Assembly (NCBI RefSeq): GCF_007752345.1
Contig: NZ_CP036299.1
Coordinates: forward strand, 2,557,001-2,621,000
Reading direction: 5' to 3'
Origin: Planctopirus ephydatiae
GTDB lineage: Bacteria > Planctomycetota > Planctomycetia > Planctomycetales > Planctomycetaceae
DNA length: 64,000 bases
The notes below the pieces were generated by a model. The model worked only from the letters and a program-made list of their open reading frames with translations, searched no databases and was not told the origin of the DNA. A program made the translations under genes and the position numbers. Of this stretch, positions 45,748-55,538 are shown piece by piece. How positions within the stretch are numbered: the first letter of the stretch is position 1; the number at the start of each line of letters is the position of its first letter.

Positions 45748-46551
45748 ATGCAGGATATGGAACTTCGTGAGTTTGCGGAACAGGTGCTGAAGTCACCTTC
45801 CTGCATGCAAAAAATCCAGGCCTTACGGGAGCCATTGACCGACCAGACTCCTGGCATGGCAGAGAAACTCACACTTCCCGCTCGCGAAGAAAAGCTCACT
45901 TTTGGTGCCCGGAGGACGGCACCACCCATGCCGGCCATTCCGCGATTTTCTGAACCGGCTCAACGCGCGATTGCCCATCATATTATGGCTAATCACGAAT
46001 TGCAGGCACTCGAAGTCATGGCGTGGGTATTGCTCGCATTTCCCGAGGCACCGACTGAGTTTCGCCTGGGGCTGGCAAAAGTCATGAAAGACGAACAGCG
46101 GCACACCCGCATGCACATGGAACGCTGCAAAGCTCTCGGGATCGAGTTTGGATCACTACCCGTCAACTCGTACATCTGGCGGCAGGCCATGACCTTCACA
46201 TCCGTGATGGATTACCTGGCTGGACTCCCTTTGACGTTCGAAGGCTGCAATCTCGATCACAGTCTGGAACTCGAAGACGTTTTCCAATCGGTTGGTGATC
46301 TCAAAAGCGCTGCCATCATGCGGAGGATTCATGAAGATGAAATCGAACATGTGCGTTTTGGTCTCGAATGGCTGCGCAGACTCAAGCCACCCACAATGAC
46401 CGATTGGGAAGCGTATGAAACGCATCTGCACTTTCCCATGAGGCCCGCCAAATCCGTCGGTCACCAACTCGATGAAGCTTCAAGATACAAAACAGGGATG
46501 GATGAAGAATTCGTATCGAGGCTCAAAGCCTCTCAAACAGGGTCGATTTGA
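45748..46551 (+). CDS. DUF455 ferritin-like protein
   Basis: A cytoplasmic protein of 267 residues of the DUF455 (COG2833) family, a ferritin-like four-helix bundle expected to hold two iron ions. Likely ligands are in HHIMANHELQALEVMAW (77-93, Glu84), MKDEQRHTRMH (113-123, an ExxH at Glu116/His119) and RIHEDEIEHVRFG (a second ExxH). The N-terminal 60 residues contain the family's PGRP-like lead-in in altered form (LTLPAREEKLTFGARR). The biological reaction is unknown; relatives include tRNA hydroxylases. ATG 45748, with an internal ATG at 45757 as alternative. Confidence 0.88.
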   Translation: MQDMELREFAEQVLKSPSCMQKIQALREPLTDQTPGMAEKLTLPAREEKLTFGARRTAPPMPAIPRFSEPAQRAIAHHIMANHELQALEVMAWVLLAFPEAPTEFRLGLAKVMKDEQRHTRMHMERCKALGIEFGSLPVNSYIWRQAMTFTSVMDYLAGLPLTFEGCNLDHSLELEDVFQSVGDLKSAAIMRRIHEDEIEHVRFGLEWLRRLKPPTMTDWEAYETHLHFPMRPAKSVGHQLDEASRYKTGMDEEFVSRLKASQTGSI

Positions 46552-46888
46552 AAGTAACGCTTTCTAAACCTTGAGAGCCCCTTTGTGCCGTGTGCATGCT
46601 CACTTTGCTCGCGTCCTCCGCGGTCTGCGATGAGGCTTTCAATTGATGATTCGTTTCAGCAGCGAGCTTCATGCAAAACATCATGATCTCATGGTGCTTG
46701 TCGCTGATTTCACTGGCTGAGAAGGGGCGTTTTGAAACATTTTCAATCCTCTGCAAATTGCGTTTGCTCACTCAGGTAGCCAGAATCACATCACTTAACT
46801 CTGATTTGAAGTCGGCATCAGACATTTGAATGAATTGCCGACCATCATCAACCATCCTCGCTGATGTGAAATCCTTGAAAGACCATCC
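46552..46888. other. Intergenic region, 337 bases, with a doubtful minus-strand frame
   Basis: A GTG-started minus-strand frame of 82 codons (46523-46771, MSKRNLQRIENVSKRPFSAS...) overlaps the end of the DUF455 gene by 29 bases. Its composition is protein-like, but it has no ribosome binding site and no recognisable family. Otherwise the region holds the promoter of the MFS gene; I saw no structure. Confidence 0.3.
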
Positions 46889-48487
46889 ATGAGTCATGAT
46901 CCTCTGGCTGCATCTCAGGCCAATTCTGATTCGTCTCGATCGAAAGACTGGGGCAAGTGGATGGCTTTGACAGCCGCACTCCTGGGATGGATGTTCGACG
47001 GCGCTGAAATGGGTGTCTTTTCGATGGTGGGCCGCCGGGCGGTTCAGGATCTGTTGGGCATCCCGCTCATTGCCACCAAAGAACAGGAGGCGTTGATTGG
47101 CCCCGTTTTCGGAATGATCATTGCCGTCTTTCTCGTGGGAGCAGCGACTGGCGGTGTGCTGTTCGGTTGGCTGGGTGATCGCGTCGGACGAGTACGCGCC
47201 ATGAGTCTTTCGGTGCTCACGTATGCCATTTTTACGGGACTTTGTGGTTTCGCCCAGACTCCTTTGCAACTGGGGGTCTTGAGATTTATTGCAGCACTGG
47301 GCATGGGTGGCGAATGGTCGCTGGGGGTCGCACTCGTCATGGAAGTCTGGCCCAATCGTTCGCGCGCACTCATGGCGGGGCTCATTGGTGCTGCTGCCAA
47401 TGCCGGCTATTTTCTCGTTGGTATTGTCGGAATTTTGCTCACCCAGGTGATTAAGTCGCTGGAGAGCGGCTTGTTATGGGCAGGCTTACCGGAAGCCACT
47501 GTTCAGATGCTTGTAGCCTATGATGGTTGGCGGATCATGATGATGCTCGGCACATTACCCGCTGTCCTGACTTTCTTCTTTCGGATCTTTGTCCCTGAAT
47601 CTGAACGCTGGCTGGAGGAGAAAGCTGGTGGCAGTACAGCCTCCATGTCCTCTGTCGATCTCTGGGGTGTTCTTATTGGAACTGCAGGCCCGGCACTCGT
47701 GATTGCCATGTGTGTCCTGCCGGGAATCATCATGCCACTGCGTCTTCTCGGGATTGTGTCGGGCGTTGTGATTGCTGCCGGTGGCTTTCTATTCCCTGCG
47801 ATTCGGTTTGTTCAGCGGGATCGCGCTTTAGGGCGTGTCCCGCCATTGCAGTTTCCCATTCAACGCATGCTCCTGGGTGCCGGTCTGAGTGGTGTGGCAC
47901 TCCTGGGTACCTGGGGCTCCACACAGTGGGCTATGGCCTGGGCCGGTCAACTCACGCAAGGGATGGATCGCACAGAATTGGGTCTGTTGTGGCAGCATCC
48001 CAAGGAGTACACCCAACTCACCACATCCACGGGGGCGATTGTGGGGACAATTCTGGCCGCTTACTTTGGCAATTTGCTCGGGCGTCGCGTGAGCTATTTT
48101 GCACTCTGTATTTTGTCTCTGCTCTCCGTCCTAGGTTTCTACCAATTGCAGAACCAGTATGGCCCGATGTTTCTGTTCACCTCATTTATTCTCGGAGTCA
48201 TGACGGCGTCGTTCTATGGTTGGCTCCCGCTCTATCTGCCGGAACTTTTCTCGACGAGGCTGCGGGCGACAGGTCAGGGCTTTGCTTTCAATTTCGGGCG
48301 TGTCATCGCTGCCATTGGAGCTCTTCAGATTGGTTCATTGTTGGCACTTCTCAAGGATGTGCAGACTCTTGCGGGCGTTCAAGGAGGATATGCCGTCGCG
48401 TGCAGTGTCATCTGTCTGGTCTACATCGCTGGTGCGATCCTGATCTGGTTCGCTCCCGAAACCAATGGAAAAGGACTTCCTGAGTAG
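46889..48487 (+). CDS. MFS transporter, metabolite:H+ symporter type
   Basis: A 12-helix major facilitator protein of 532 residues. After a short polar N-terminus, TM1 contains LLGWMFDGAEMGVFSM with an acidic pair (Asp37, Glu40). The loop between TM2 and TM3 has the family signature GWLGDRVGRVR (93-103). IAALGMGGEWSLGVALVMEV in TM4/5 and WLPLYLPELFSTRLRATGQG in TM11 point to the sugar/aromatic-acid:H+ symporter branch. A large periplasmic loop (about 50-70) and an extra hydrophobic pair in the middle make it slightly longer than usual. ATG 46889, GAAAGA upstream. Substrate not readable. Confidence 0.9.
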   Translation: MSHDPLAASQANSDSSRSKDWGKWMALTAALLGWMFDGAEMGVFSMVGRRAVQDLLGIPLIATKEQEALIGPVFGMIIAVFLVGAATGGVLFGWLGDRVGRVRAMSLSVLTYAIFTGLCGFAQTPLQLGVLRFIAALGMGGEWSLGVALVMEVWPNRSRALMAGLIGAAANAGYFLVGIVGILLTQVIKSLESGLLWAGLPEATVQMLVAYDGWRIMMMLGTLPAVLTFFFRIFVPESERWLEEKAGGSTASMSSVDLWGVLIGTAGPALVIAMCVLPGIIMPLRLLGIVSGVVIAAGGFLFPAIRFVQRDRALGRVPPLQFPIQRMLLGAGLSGVALLGTWGSTQWAMAWAGQLTQGMDRTELGLLWQHPKEYTQLTTSTGAIVGTILAAYFGNLLGRRVSYFALCILSLLSVLGFYQLQNQYGPMFLFTSFILGVMTASFYGWLPLYLPELFSTRLRATGQGFAFNFGRVIAAIGALQIGSLLALLKDVQTLAGVQGGYAVACSVICLVYIAGAILIWFAPETNGKGLPE

Positions 48488-48899
48488 ACTGAATGGTGCG
48501 GGCTGATTCTCTGTTTGCAATTCCGTTGTCGCAGCTGGCAACTTTTCCGAGAATTGTCATCCAGACTGACAAATGACAAAAAGTTCGCGTTTCCTGCTCA
48601 TTCCGGCGTAACCAACCCCAATGACGGCAACAAATGTGTTGTAGAGTCACCCGTCGAAGAATGGTGGTTCTGTTTATGTTCTGAAACATTGATGGCCAGC
48701 CATTCTTAATCCCTTTCATTTCTAACAATTTTGATATTGTAGACATTCGCTCGACTATTCAGTTTTCCAGCCAGAGAATCTGGAATGCATCGCGGAAAAC
48801 GTGACTGTTTCGAGTGAGAAATCCCATCCGGTTGACTAAGAGTTCGAAATTCATACGCGCCCCCGGTTTTTCGGAACGGAATGTAACAAAGCAGTTTTT
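48488..48899 (+). other. Intergenic region, 412 bases
   Basis: AT-rich toward its right end. TTGATA at 48731-48736 may be a -35 element for the toroid-protein gene, but the -10 match is poor. Short open frames on both strands look like chance. Confidence 0.35.
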
Positions 48900-50165
48900 A
48901 TGAACCTTGCCAGATGCTGGACATTGCTGCTTTCTCGAAATCGAACTCCTCACCACCATGAGTCGTCTTGGCGTCTTTGCTGCGGTATGGTTGGCTTACT
49001 GCTGTTAGCAGATCGATGCCTTAATGTTGCGGGTCAGCGGCTCGCAATTGCTCAGGACGGAGCGAATCAAGTCAGTTCCAGCAAGCCGATCCCCGGTTGG
49101 GAAGTGACTCCAGAGAGCGAAGCAGCACTTCAGAAAGGGTTGGCCTGGCTCGCTCGAAATCAGGGGACCGAAGGGAACTGGGAGTCGGAAGATCTTGGTC
49201 TTGTCGGTCTCGGCGGTCTCTCGTTTCTAGCGGCAGGTCACCTGCCACAGCGGGGGCGGTATGGGGATACGGTTGATCGCGCATTCAAATATGTGCTCAA
49301 AAAAGCCAAACCTTCGGGGCTTCTCAATTCCGCTGATGCCCAACGCGATATGTACAACCACGGGCTCGCTGCTTTTGTGCTTGGGCAGGCTTACGGCATG
49401 ACTGGCGACCCGCAAATTGGCCGCGTGCTCGATAAATCTTTAAGGCTGATATCGAATACCCAGTGCGAAGACGGGGGATGGGATTATCGCGCCAAAAGGC
49501 AGCAGCATGGCCATGATCTGAGTCTTGTCGTGATGCAGGCCAAGGCACTTCGAAGTGCTGTCGATAGTGGTTTCGAAGTGCGGAACGATGTCGTTCGCCT
49601 TGCGATACAGAGTGTGCGAGATCATTACAAAGCCGAAAATGGTGCTCGTGGCTTTGATGAGAAAGCTCAGGAAGGGCCTGGTCAGTTCACTTACGATGGG
49701 AATCGTACCACGCTCGCGATGGCAGCTTGCGGAGTTGTTTGTCTACAGGAGTTTGGCCAATACGACGACTGGCGGATTGCCAAGAACATGGAACAGATCT
49801 CGAGAGAAGTCAGTCGCATTCGCCCCAATCGTGGTAGTGGTGAAGTCCCTTTTGATGCTTATACGCTCTACTACGTCGGACAGGCAATTTATCAGACAGG
49901 TGGAGCCGACTGGCAGAAGAATTATCCTGCACTTCGAGATTATCTCGTCGCTTCCCAGGTCAAGCGTCCGGAGAATCCCGGTGAAGACGGCAGTTGGCGC
50001 GATACCCGCTGGGTGCATGGAAAACAGGGTCAACTCTACGGGACAGCCGTCGCCTGTTTTATTCTGGCAATGCCCAATCGATATCTGCCGATTCTCCAGG
50101 AAGGGAAGATCGAAGGCCTGAAAGATCAGTTATCCGGGCCACCTGCGGCGAATAAACCCCGGTAA
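48900..50165 (+). CDS. Exported terpenoid-cyclase-like alpha/alpha-toroid protein, probably non-catalytic
   Basis: A protein of 421 residues. A signal peptide with a hydrophobic stretch lies at about 28-45 (MVGLLLLADRCLNVAG). The rest is an alpha/alpha toroid of the prenyltransferase/squalene-cyclase repeat type: ALQKGLAWLARNQGTEGNWE, NTQCEDGGWDYRAKRQQHGH, KVLKK and the repeated GxGW-like units (GEDGSWRDTRWVHGKQGQLY). No DxDD motif of squalene-hopene cyclase is present. The enzyme role is therefore doubtful, and a binding or scaffold role is likelier. It precedes the BatA/VWA-like operon by 70 bases on the same strand and may belong to it. ATG 48900; an internal start at MVGLLLL cannot be excluded. 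Confidence 0.85.
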   Translation: MNLARCWTLLLSRNRTPHHHESSWRLCCGMVGLLLLADRCLNVAGQRLAIAQDGANQVSSSKPIPGWEVTPESEAALQKGLAWLARNQGTEGNWESEDLGLVGLGGLSFLAAGHLPQRGRYGDTVDRAFKYVLKKAKPSGLLNSADAQRDMYNHGLAAFVLGQAYGMTGDPQIGRVLDKSLRLISNTQCEDGGWDYRAKRQQHGHDLSLVVMQAKALRSAVDSGFEVRNDVVRLAIQSVRDHYKAENGARGFDEKAQEGPGQFTYDGNRTTLAMAACGVVCLQEFGQYDDWRIAKNMEQISREVSRIRPNRGSGEVPFDAYTLYYVGQAIYQTGGADWQKNYPALRDYLVASQVKRPENPGEDGSWRDTRWVHGKQGQLYGTAVACFILAMPNRYLPILQEGKIEGLKDQLSGPPAANKPR

Positions 50166-50235
50166 AGCCCGCGACCATAGTCAGGAATTTCTCTCTGATT
50201 GGATTGGTACTCGACCAAGGCAAGCAGTTTTTCAC

Positions 50236-53052
50236 ATGTTCGGTTTTGATGCCTACAGTTTCGCTATCGCTGGTCTGGTCGCTGCTGCGTCGCCACTGCT
50301 GATCCATTTGTTCAATCGCCGTCGATTTCGACAGGTTGAGTGGGCAGCCATGGAGTTTCTCCGCAAGGCGATCGAGCGCCAGAAAAGAATTCTGCATTTG
50401 CGAGACTGGCTGCTGCTCATTCTGCGTATGAGTGCATTGATCTGCCTCGGTCTCGCTTTGGCCAGGCCCTGGGTTTCTGGCGGTTCTGCCTGGATGACGA
50501 GTTTATTCGTTGTGGCTGGTCTCGTTGGGATGGCAGGCATGGCCGCCATGGTGATCAATCAAGGATTCAAGGCCCGCGCCATTGCTGCCACCGTCAGTTT
50601 GTTTTCGTTGGTCGCAATCTGCGGGTTATGGTGGAGCCTGGGAGCCGGGAACACAGGGGGTGCTGGTCTCGCCAGCTCACTGAATCCTGTGCATGCCATT
50701 CTGATACTCGATAACAGTCGGAGTATGGGAGCGGGTGTCATCAGTGGAACACGCTGGGATGCTGCCCGAAGATCGTCACTGGAGTTTTTGAGCAGTTTAC
50801 CACCCGGAAGCCGTGCCACAGTCCTGCCACTGGCGGGAAGCTCTGACTCCTGGCCGACAGATCCTTTTCGCTCGATGGATGATGCCCGGCAGGCGATTGA
50901 GCAGATTCGAGTGGCCGATACGATTGGCTCACCACGTTTAGCTGCCGAACTCGCCTTAGAAGCGAGTCGAACTTCAACGGATCTGCCCGTCAAGCGGGTC
51001 GTGATCTTTTCCGATCTGCAAGGGGCGCTCTGGAAAGATGCTTCACTCAAGGAGCGTTTTGAAGAGTTAGCCGATGTGCAGATTGTTCCCTGTGGAACTG
51101 CCGATTCCGGCAATGTTCACATTGCCAGCCTCGCGGTTGAAGATGGCCTGATCAGTGTCGAGACACCGGCCCGGATCATCGCTCGAATTGAAGCGGGTGC
51201 CGATCAAGCTCCCACAACGGTGTATGCCCGCTTGCTCGCTGACCGGACTGAGGTTGCCAATCAGGTCATTCCTCTATTGCCCAATCAGCAATACGAGGCT
51301 GAATTCTTCTGGAGTTACGATGGCCAGGTCGATCCAGAGCGTCCGCAATGGGTCGAATTAACACTTGAAATCTCTTCCGAGACTCCTGAAGCCGATCTTC
51401 TTCTGGCAGACAATCGTCGTACGATTCTGGCGCCCGTGCTGACAGCCGTCCCGATTGTGTTTGTCGATCAATGGGGTGAACAGGCCAATGCGGCCAAAGG
51501 ACAAATTGGCGAGACCGAGGCTTTGCAGCATCTGCTGGCCCCCAGGTCAACCTCTGAATTTGCACACCGTCCTCTCTATCAGGTCATCCGTCGCCGCATC
51601 GATGAACTTGATCAGGAAACTCTCGCTCAGGCTCGTTGTGTTGTTATCGCCGGAATTGAACGACCCGGTGTCACAACACAATTACTGCTCGAATATGTCC
51701 GGCAAGGTGGCCCTCTTTTGATTTGTGCCGGCGGTGAATTTGATCCCCGTGGCTGGATGGAGGATGCCTGGCTGGATGGCGAAGGTCTGTTGCCTCTCCC
51801 TCTGGAAACAGAGTTTCTCGGAACAACACCGGAAGAATCACCTAACCAGCTCATGCCATTTGCAATCACCTCAGAATCATTGAACAGCGAGTTATTTCAG
51901 GTTGAGGGCGAAGACCCTCAAGCCATCAAGTCGCTTTTTGAATCGGTGCTGTTTTTCAAGGCCGTTAAAGCTAATGCCAGTCAAGAATCGATCGATGCCA
52001 TCCTGCAGTCTGTCCAACAGCGAATGGCGTTCAAGGCCGGCCTTGGGAGTGGATCATCTGCCGATCAGCAGTCTCGCTTGCCGGCTGCGCAAACGGCGAA
52101 CTGGTGGAACTGGAGAGCACCCAGCACTCCACTTCGCCAGGAACTTCAGCAGCTGACGGAGTTAAAACGGACTGAACACGATCAATTCCCACAGAATCAA
52201 ATTCAGCAGAAGCCGACGGATCTGACACAACCGTCCGAACCGCAGTCCCGCAACTTATTGGCATCACCTCTGCAATCTAAAACAGAAATCGATGAGCGGC
52301 TTTCTAAGTTGGCTCGCCGGGAAACGCCTCAGGTTCTCGCCAGGTACTCAACGGATAACTTGCCTTTTCTCATTGAGCGGCAAGTCGAAGATGGTCGCGT
52401 CCTCTTTTGCACCAGCGGTATTACCAGCGACTGGAACCTCATACGCCTCTCACCAGCGATGTTCATGTACCATCGACTGCTCACACAGATGGCGTCTCAA
52501 TCATTGCCACAAAGAAATTTTGAAGCCGGCTCCCGCATCCAGTGGTTAGCTCCCACGACCAGCGATTCTCTGCTTCTCAAACGGCCCGAAGGATCTGTCA
52601 ATGTCGTTTCCGTGGAAGCCCTGAGTTCCGATGTCTATGGCTACATCGTTCGACGGCCAGTCATGTCGGGGCTCTATGAATTTCAGTCACAAGGGAGTGA
52701 TGCTTCTGCAAATCCTGCCCCTGATGCGAGCACTCCTGTCGATAATTCTCAAACGGGTAATCAATCGACCGCTTCCGGAATTGAAAAGCGGGCCATTTAT
52801 TCTGTGGCTGTCAGTGCCCCTGCGATCGAATCCAGTCTCGAAACATTACCCACAGATGAACTTGTCGAACTGGTTTCATCAGCACATGTTCGTGTTCTTG
52901 CAGCAGGGGAAAAACCTTTGCTGACTGGTGGCAGCCATCGTGGCCAGAGCTTATGGCAACTGGCAATTGGATTGATGATCGCGTCTTTGCTCCTCGAAAT
53001 GTTTGTTGCTTCGCGGCGAGCTTTCTCAGGAAGGAAAGGAGCGCAGCCATGA
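50236..53052 (+). CDS. BatA-like membrane protein with VWA and amidotransferase-like domains
   Basis: A protein of 938 residues. Residues 1-80 form the BatA (aerotolerance N-terminal) domain, with two helices around LLIHLFNRRRFRQVEWAAME. Two more helices lie at 85-135. A von Willebrand A domain begins at HAILILDNSRSMG (153-165) with the metal motif DxSxS (Asp159, Ser161, Ser163). An amidotransferase-like fold follows at about 440-620 (LLLEYVRQGGPLLICAGGEF). A C-terminal helix (about 905-928) anchors it again. The middle 620-740 is glutamine/serine-rich linker. It is the first gene of the coupled series: the next ATG overlaps its TGA. Typical planctomycete BatA-like protein; function in the envelope is inferred from gene context. 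Confidence 0.9.
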   Translation: MFGFDAYSFAIAGLVAAASPLLIHLFNRRRFRQVEWAAMEFLRKAIERQKRILHLRDWLLLILRMSALICLGLALARPWVSGGSAWMTSLFVVAGLVGMAGMAAMVINQGFKARAIAATVSLFSLVAICGLWWSLGAGNTGGAGLASSLNPVHAILILDNSRSMGAGVISGTRWDAARRSSLEFLSSLPPGSRATVLPLAGSSDSWPTDPFRSMDDARQAIEQIRVADTIGSPRLAAELALEASRTSTDLPVKRVVIFSDLQGALWKDASLKERFEELADVQIVPCGTADSGNVHIASLAVEDGLISVETPARIIARIEAGADQAPTTVYARLLADRTEVANQVIPLLPNQQYEAEFFWSYDGQVDPERPQWVELTLEISSETPEADLLLADNRRTILAPVLTAVPIVFVDQWGEQANAAKGQIGETEALQHLLAPRSTSEFAHRPLYQVIRRRIDELDQETLAQARCVVIAGIERPGVTTQLLLEYVRQGGPLLICAGGEFDPRGWMEDAWLDGEGLLPLPLETEFLGTTPEESPNQLMPFAITSESLNSELFQVEGEDPQAIKSLFESVLFFKAVKANASQESIDAILQSVQQRMAFKAGLGSGSSADQQSRLPAAQTANWWNWRAPSTPLRQELQQLTELKRTEHDQFPQNQIQQKPTDLTQPSEPQSRNLLASPLQSKTEIDERLSKLARRETPQVLARYSTDNLPFLIERQVEDGRVLFCTSGITSDWNLIRLSPAMFMYHRLLTQMASQSLPQRNFEAGSRIQWLAPTTSDSLLLKRPEGSVNVVSVEALSSDVYGYIVRRPVMSGLYEFQSQGSDASANPAPDASTPVDNSQTGNQSTASGIEKRAIYSVAVSAPAIESSLETLPTDELVELVSSAHVRVLAAGEKPLLTGGSHRGQSLWQLAIGLMIASLLLEMFVASRRAFSGRKGAQP

Positions 53053-55538
53053 TGAAGTGGTTGGGACAACTTCTGGGGATCGATAATCTTAACGAACTCT
53101 CCGGCGGGAGGATCTCGTTCGCAGCTCCCTGGGTGCAGGAAAATGGCTGGCTGCTCATCGTTCTACTGGCTGCCGCTGCCATTTTGAGTGGTCTCTATTA
53201 TCTCTGTTTTCAAGGCGGGCAGTGGTCGAAAACCAGAGGGTTATTGGCAGCGATTCGTGCTCTCGTACTGGCTTTACTGGTACTCATTCTTGCAGAGCCG
53301 ATTTTGGAGCTGAAGTTTATCAGTTACCCCAAACCATGGCTCTGGGTGCTGCTGGATGGCAGTGAAAGCATGGAAATCACTGATGAAAATGAGGTGGAAC
53401 CAGATGTTCCCCTGAACCAAGGCACTGGTGCCAGTGAAGCCTCTCGTCCCTCGTCTCAGCAGCTATTGTCTCGATCGGAACGAGTCCGCCAGGCCTTGGA
53501 GAAGGACGGTGGAAAGGCTGTTCAGGAACTGGCTGATAAGTTTCGTATTCGACTCTTTTCCATGGTCGATCATCAGGGTGTTCGTGTCCTGTCTGCGGAA
53601 AAGAAAGACTCAACTCCCGTCCAGAACTCCATGGCTCTCGCTGGCCTCCTGGGTTCAGGTGAAAACGACGAACAGCACTCCACCAATCACCTCTTGAGTT
53701 CACTCAAGCTGTGGGAAACCAAAGGCGAGGTTTCTGCTCATGGAGCAGCAATTGACGATCTGGCAAGGAGATATTCGACCGATCATCTGGCGGGGCTGGT
53801 CGTCGTCAGTGACTTTGATCAGAACTCTGGCCCAAATGCTGTTTCCAGTGCCAGGCGGCTCAATGTCCCTGTCTATGCCGTGGGTGTCGGGCCAACTTCA
53901 GCGAGAGATCTTTCTGTCGATTTGCTCGTTCCTCCGACAATGAAAAAGGCAGAAACATCGACGGTCGTTGTGACAGTCAGGCAACGCGAAAACCAGGGAG
54001 AAACGGTTCAGGTGAAGTTGAGTGTGCAGCCTGCCAGTGGCGAAACTCCTCCTAGTCTGATCGGGTCACAACAGATTCGCCTTTCTTCGGCGAGTGTCCC
54101 CGTGGAGTTTCCTTACTTGCCCGATCAGGCTGGACGGATGGTATTCGTTGCTGAAGTCGAGGCAATCACTGGTGAGACAGTTGTCGAAAACAATCGTGTC
54201 ATGAAAGACGTCAACGTTATCGATGATTTCCTTAGACTGCTGTTTGTGGAGTACGAACCCACCTGGGAATGGCGGTTCATCAAGGAGGTCTTCCATCGAG
54301 ACCGTCTCGTGGGGATGCGGGGATTTCGTACTTATCTTCGCTCGGCCGATCCTGTCGTTCGCGAGACCAATGATCTCTTTCTGCCGTCCCTCACTCTTCC
54401 TCGCAATGAATTCTTTCAAACGGATGTGATTTTTCTCGGTGATATGCCGGCAGCCTCGCTGACCAGTCGCTTCTGCGAATTGACGCGAGAATTTGTAGGT
54501 CAATTTGGAGGTGGTCTGGTTGTGATGGCCGGGCCTCGTTTCGGGCCAGGTGAATTGGCTCAAACACCCTTGGCCGATATGCTCCCGGTGGTCGTCGATC
54601 CCGATGGTCGTCTCGATGATCGGGAGGAGTTCGCGATGAAGCTGACACCACTGGCCAGCCAGTTCGACTTCATGCGCTTGGGGCAAACGGCCGAAGAAGA
54701 TCGTCGGGCTTGGGCAAATCTGGGCAAGGTACCGTGGTATCAGCCTGTCTTGAGAGTCGAACCACGCTCGACAACAGTATTGGCAGAACACCCCACGGCT
54801 CTTTGTGCGGATGGAAAAACCCATCAGCCATTAATCGCTATTCGAAAGTATGGCCGGGGCGAAGTGATTTACATCGCCCATAACGAAATGTGGCGGCTGC
54901 GCCGACTCTATGGCGAGGCTTATTACCGCCAATTCTGGGGACAACTCATTCACCGTTTAGGGTTGAGTCATGCTGTCGGTAACCAGAAACGATTTGTCGT
55001 GCGGACGGATAAATCCCGCTATCGCGCCGATGAAAAGATTGTTGTGACTGTCGAAGCGTACGATCAGAACTTCAATCCTCTTGGGGCAGATCAGATCCCT
55101 GATGGTCGATTGAATTCCGAATTGAGTAATCTGGAAACTCCCGGCTTGGAACCTCAGCAGCTATTGATCCCTGCCTTGAAGCCAGGCGTCTTTGAAACCA
55201 GGCTGCAGGTTACACAAGGGGGGGAACACCAGTTAACGATCTTTGACCCCATTGAGAAACAATCGGTTTCGACCTCATTTCATGTGGCTTCTTCATCTGC
55301 CGAGAGACGTTCAGCCGTCAGGAACAGCGCACTCCAGATCTCTCTGGCAACAGAAACCGGTGGCAAAGCCTGCGAATTGAACGAACTCGATCAACTGGCT
55401 CACGAAATCAGAGCGCCGCAATTCCAGGCTCAACAGGTTGTGATTCTTCCGATCTGGGCTACCTGGCTTTGCCTTGGCTTGATTGTCACGTTACTCAGCC
55501 TCGAATGGGCCATTAGAAAAGGAGTGAACCTGCCATGA
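53049..55538 (+). CDS. Large membrane protein with VWA-like and amidotransferase-like domains
   Basis: A protein of 829 residues. Two N-terminal helices (about 32-52 and 66-84) are followed by a VWA-like domain starting WLWVLLDGSESMEI (98-110, DxSxS at Asp103, Ser105, Ser107). Beta-sandwich segments come next (about 310-400), then an amidotransferase-like domain (about 410-660) with EFVGQFGGGLVVMAGPRFG and YGRGEVIYIAHNEMWRLR. The last helix is at about 805-825 (ILPIWATWLCLGLIVTLLSL). ATG 53049 overlaps the preceding stop (ATGATGA) and has AGGAG at 53037-53041. Its own stop overlaps the next start. It looks like a divergent paralogue of the preceding gene product. Confidence 0.87.
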   Translation: MMKWLGQLLGIDNLNELSGGRISFAAPWVQENGWLLIVLLAAAAILSGLYYLCFQGGQWSKTRGLLAAIRALVLALLVLILAEPILELKFISYPKPWLWVLLDGSESMEITDENEVEPDVPLNQGTGASEASRPSSQQLLSRSERVRQALEKDGGKAVQELADKFRIRLFSMVDHQGVRVLSAEKKDSTPVQNSMALAGLLGSGENDEQHSTNHLLSSLKLWETKGEVSAHGAAIDDLARRYSTDHLAGLVVVSDFDQNSGPNAVSSARRLNVPVYAVGVGPTSARDLSVDLLVPPTMKKAETSTVVVTVRQRENQGETVQVKLSVQPASGETPPSLIGSQQIRLSSASVPVEFPYLPDQAGRMVFVAEVEAITGETVVENNRVMKDVNVIDDFLRLLFVEYEPTWEWRFIKEVFHRDRLVGMRGFRTYLRSADPVVRETNDLFLPSLTLPRNEFFQTDVIFLGDMPAASLTSRFCELTREFVGQFGGGLVVMAGPRFGPGELAQTPLADMLPVVVDPDGRLDDREEFAMKLTPLASQFDFMRLGQTAEEDRRAWANLGKVPWYQPVLRVEPRSTTVLAEHPTALCADGKTHQPLIAIRKYGRGEVIYIAHNEMWRLRRLYGEAYYRQFWGQLIHRLGLSHAVGNQKRFVVRTDKSRYRADEKIVVTVEAYDQNFNPLGADQIPDGRLNSELSNLETPGLEPQQLLIPALKPGVFETRLQVTQGGEHQLTIFDPIEKQSVSTSFHVASSSAERRSAVRNSALQISLATETGGKACELNELDQLAHEIRAPQFQAQQVVILPIWATWLCLGLIVTLLSLEWAIRKGVNLP

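Noticed and set aside
47710-48483. 257-codon plus-strand frame overlapping the MFS gene
   Set aside because: Out-of-frame shadow: rich in Cys, Arg, Ser and His with no helices, while the MFS frame continues through its last membrane segments.
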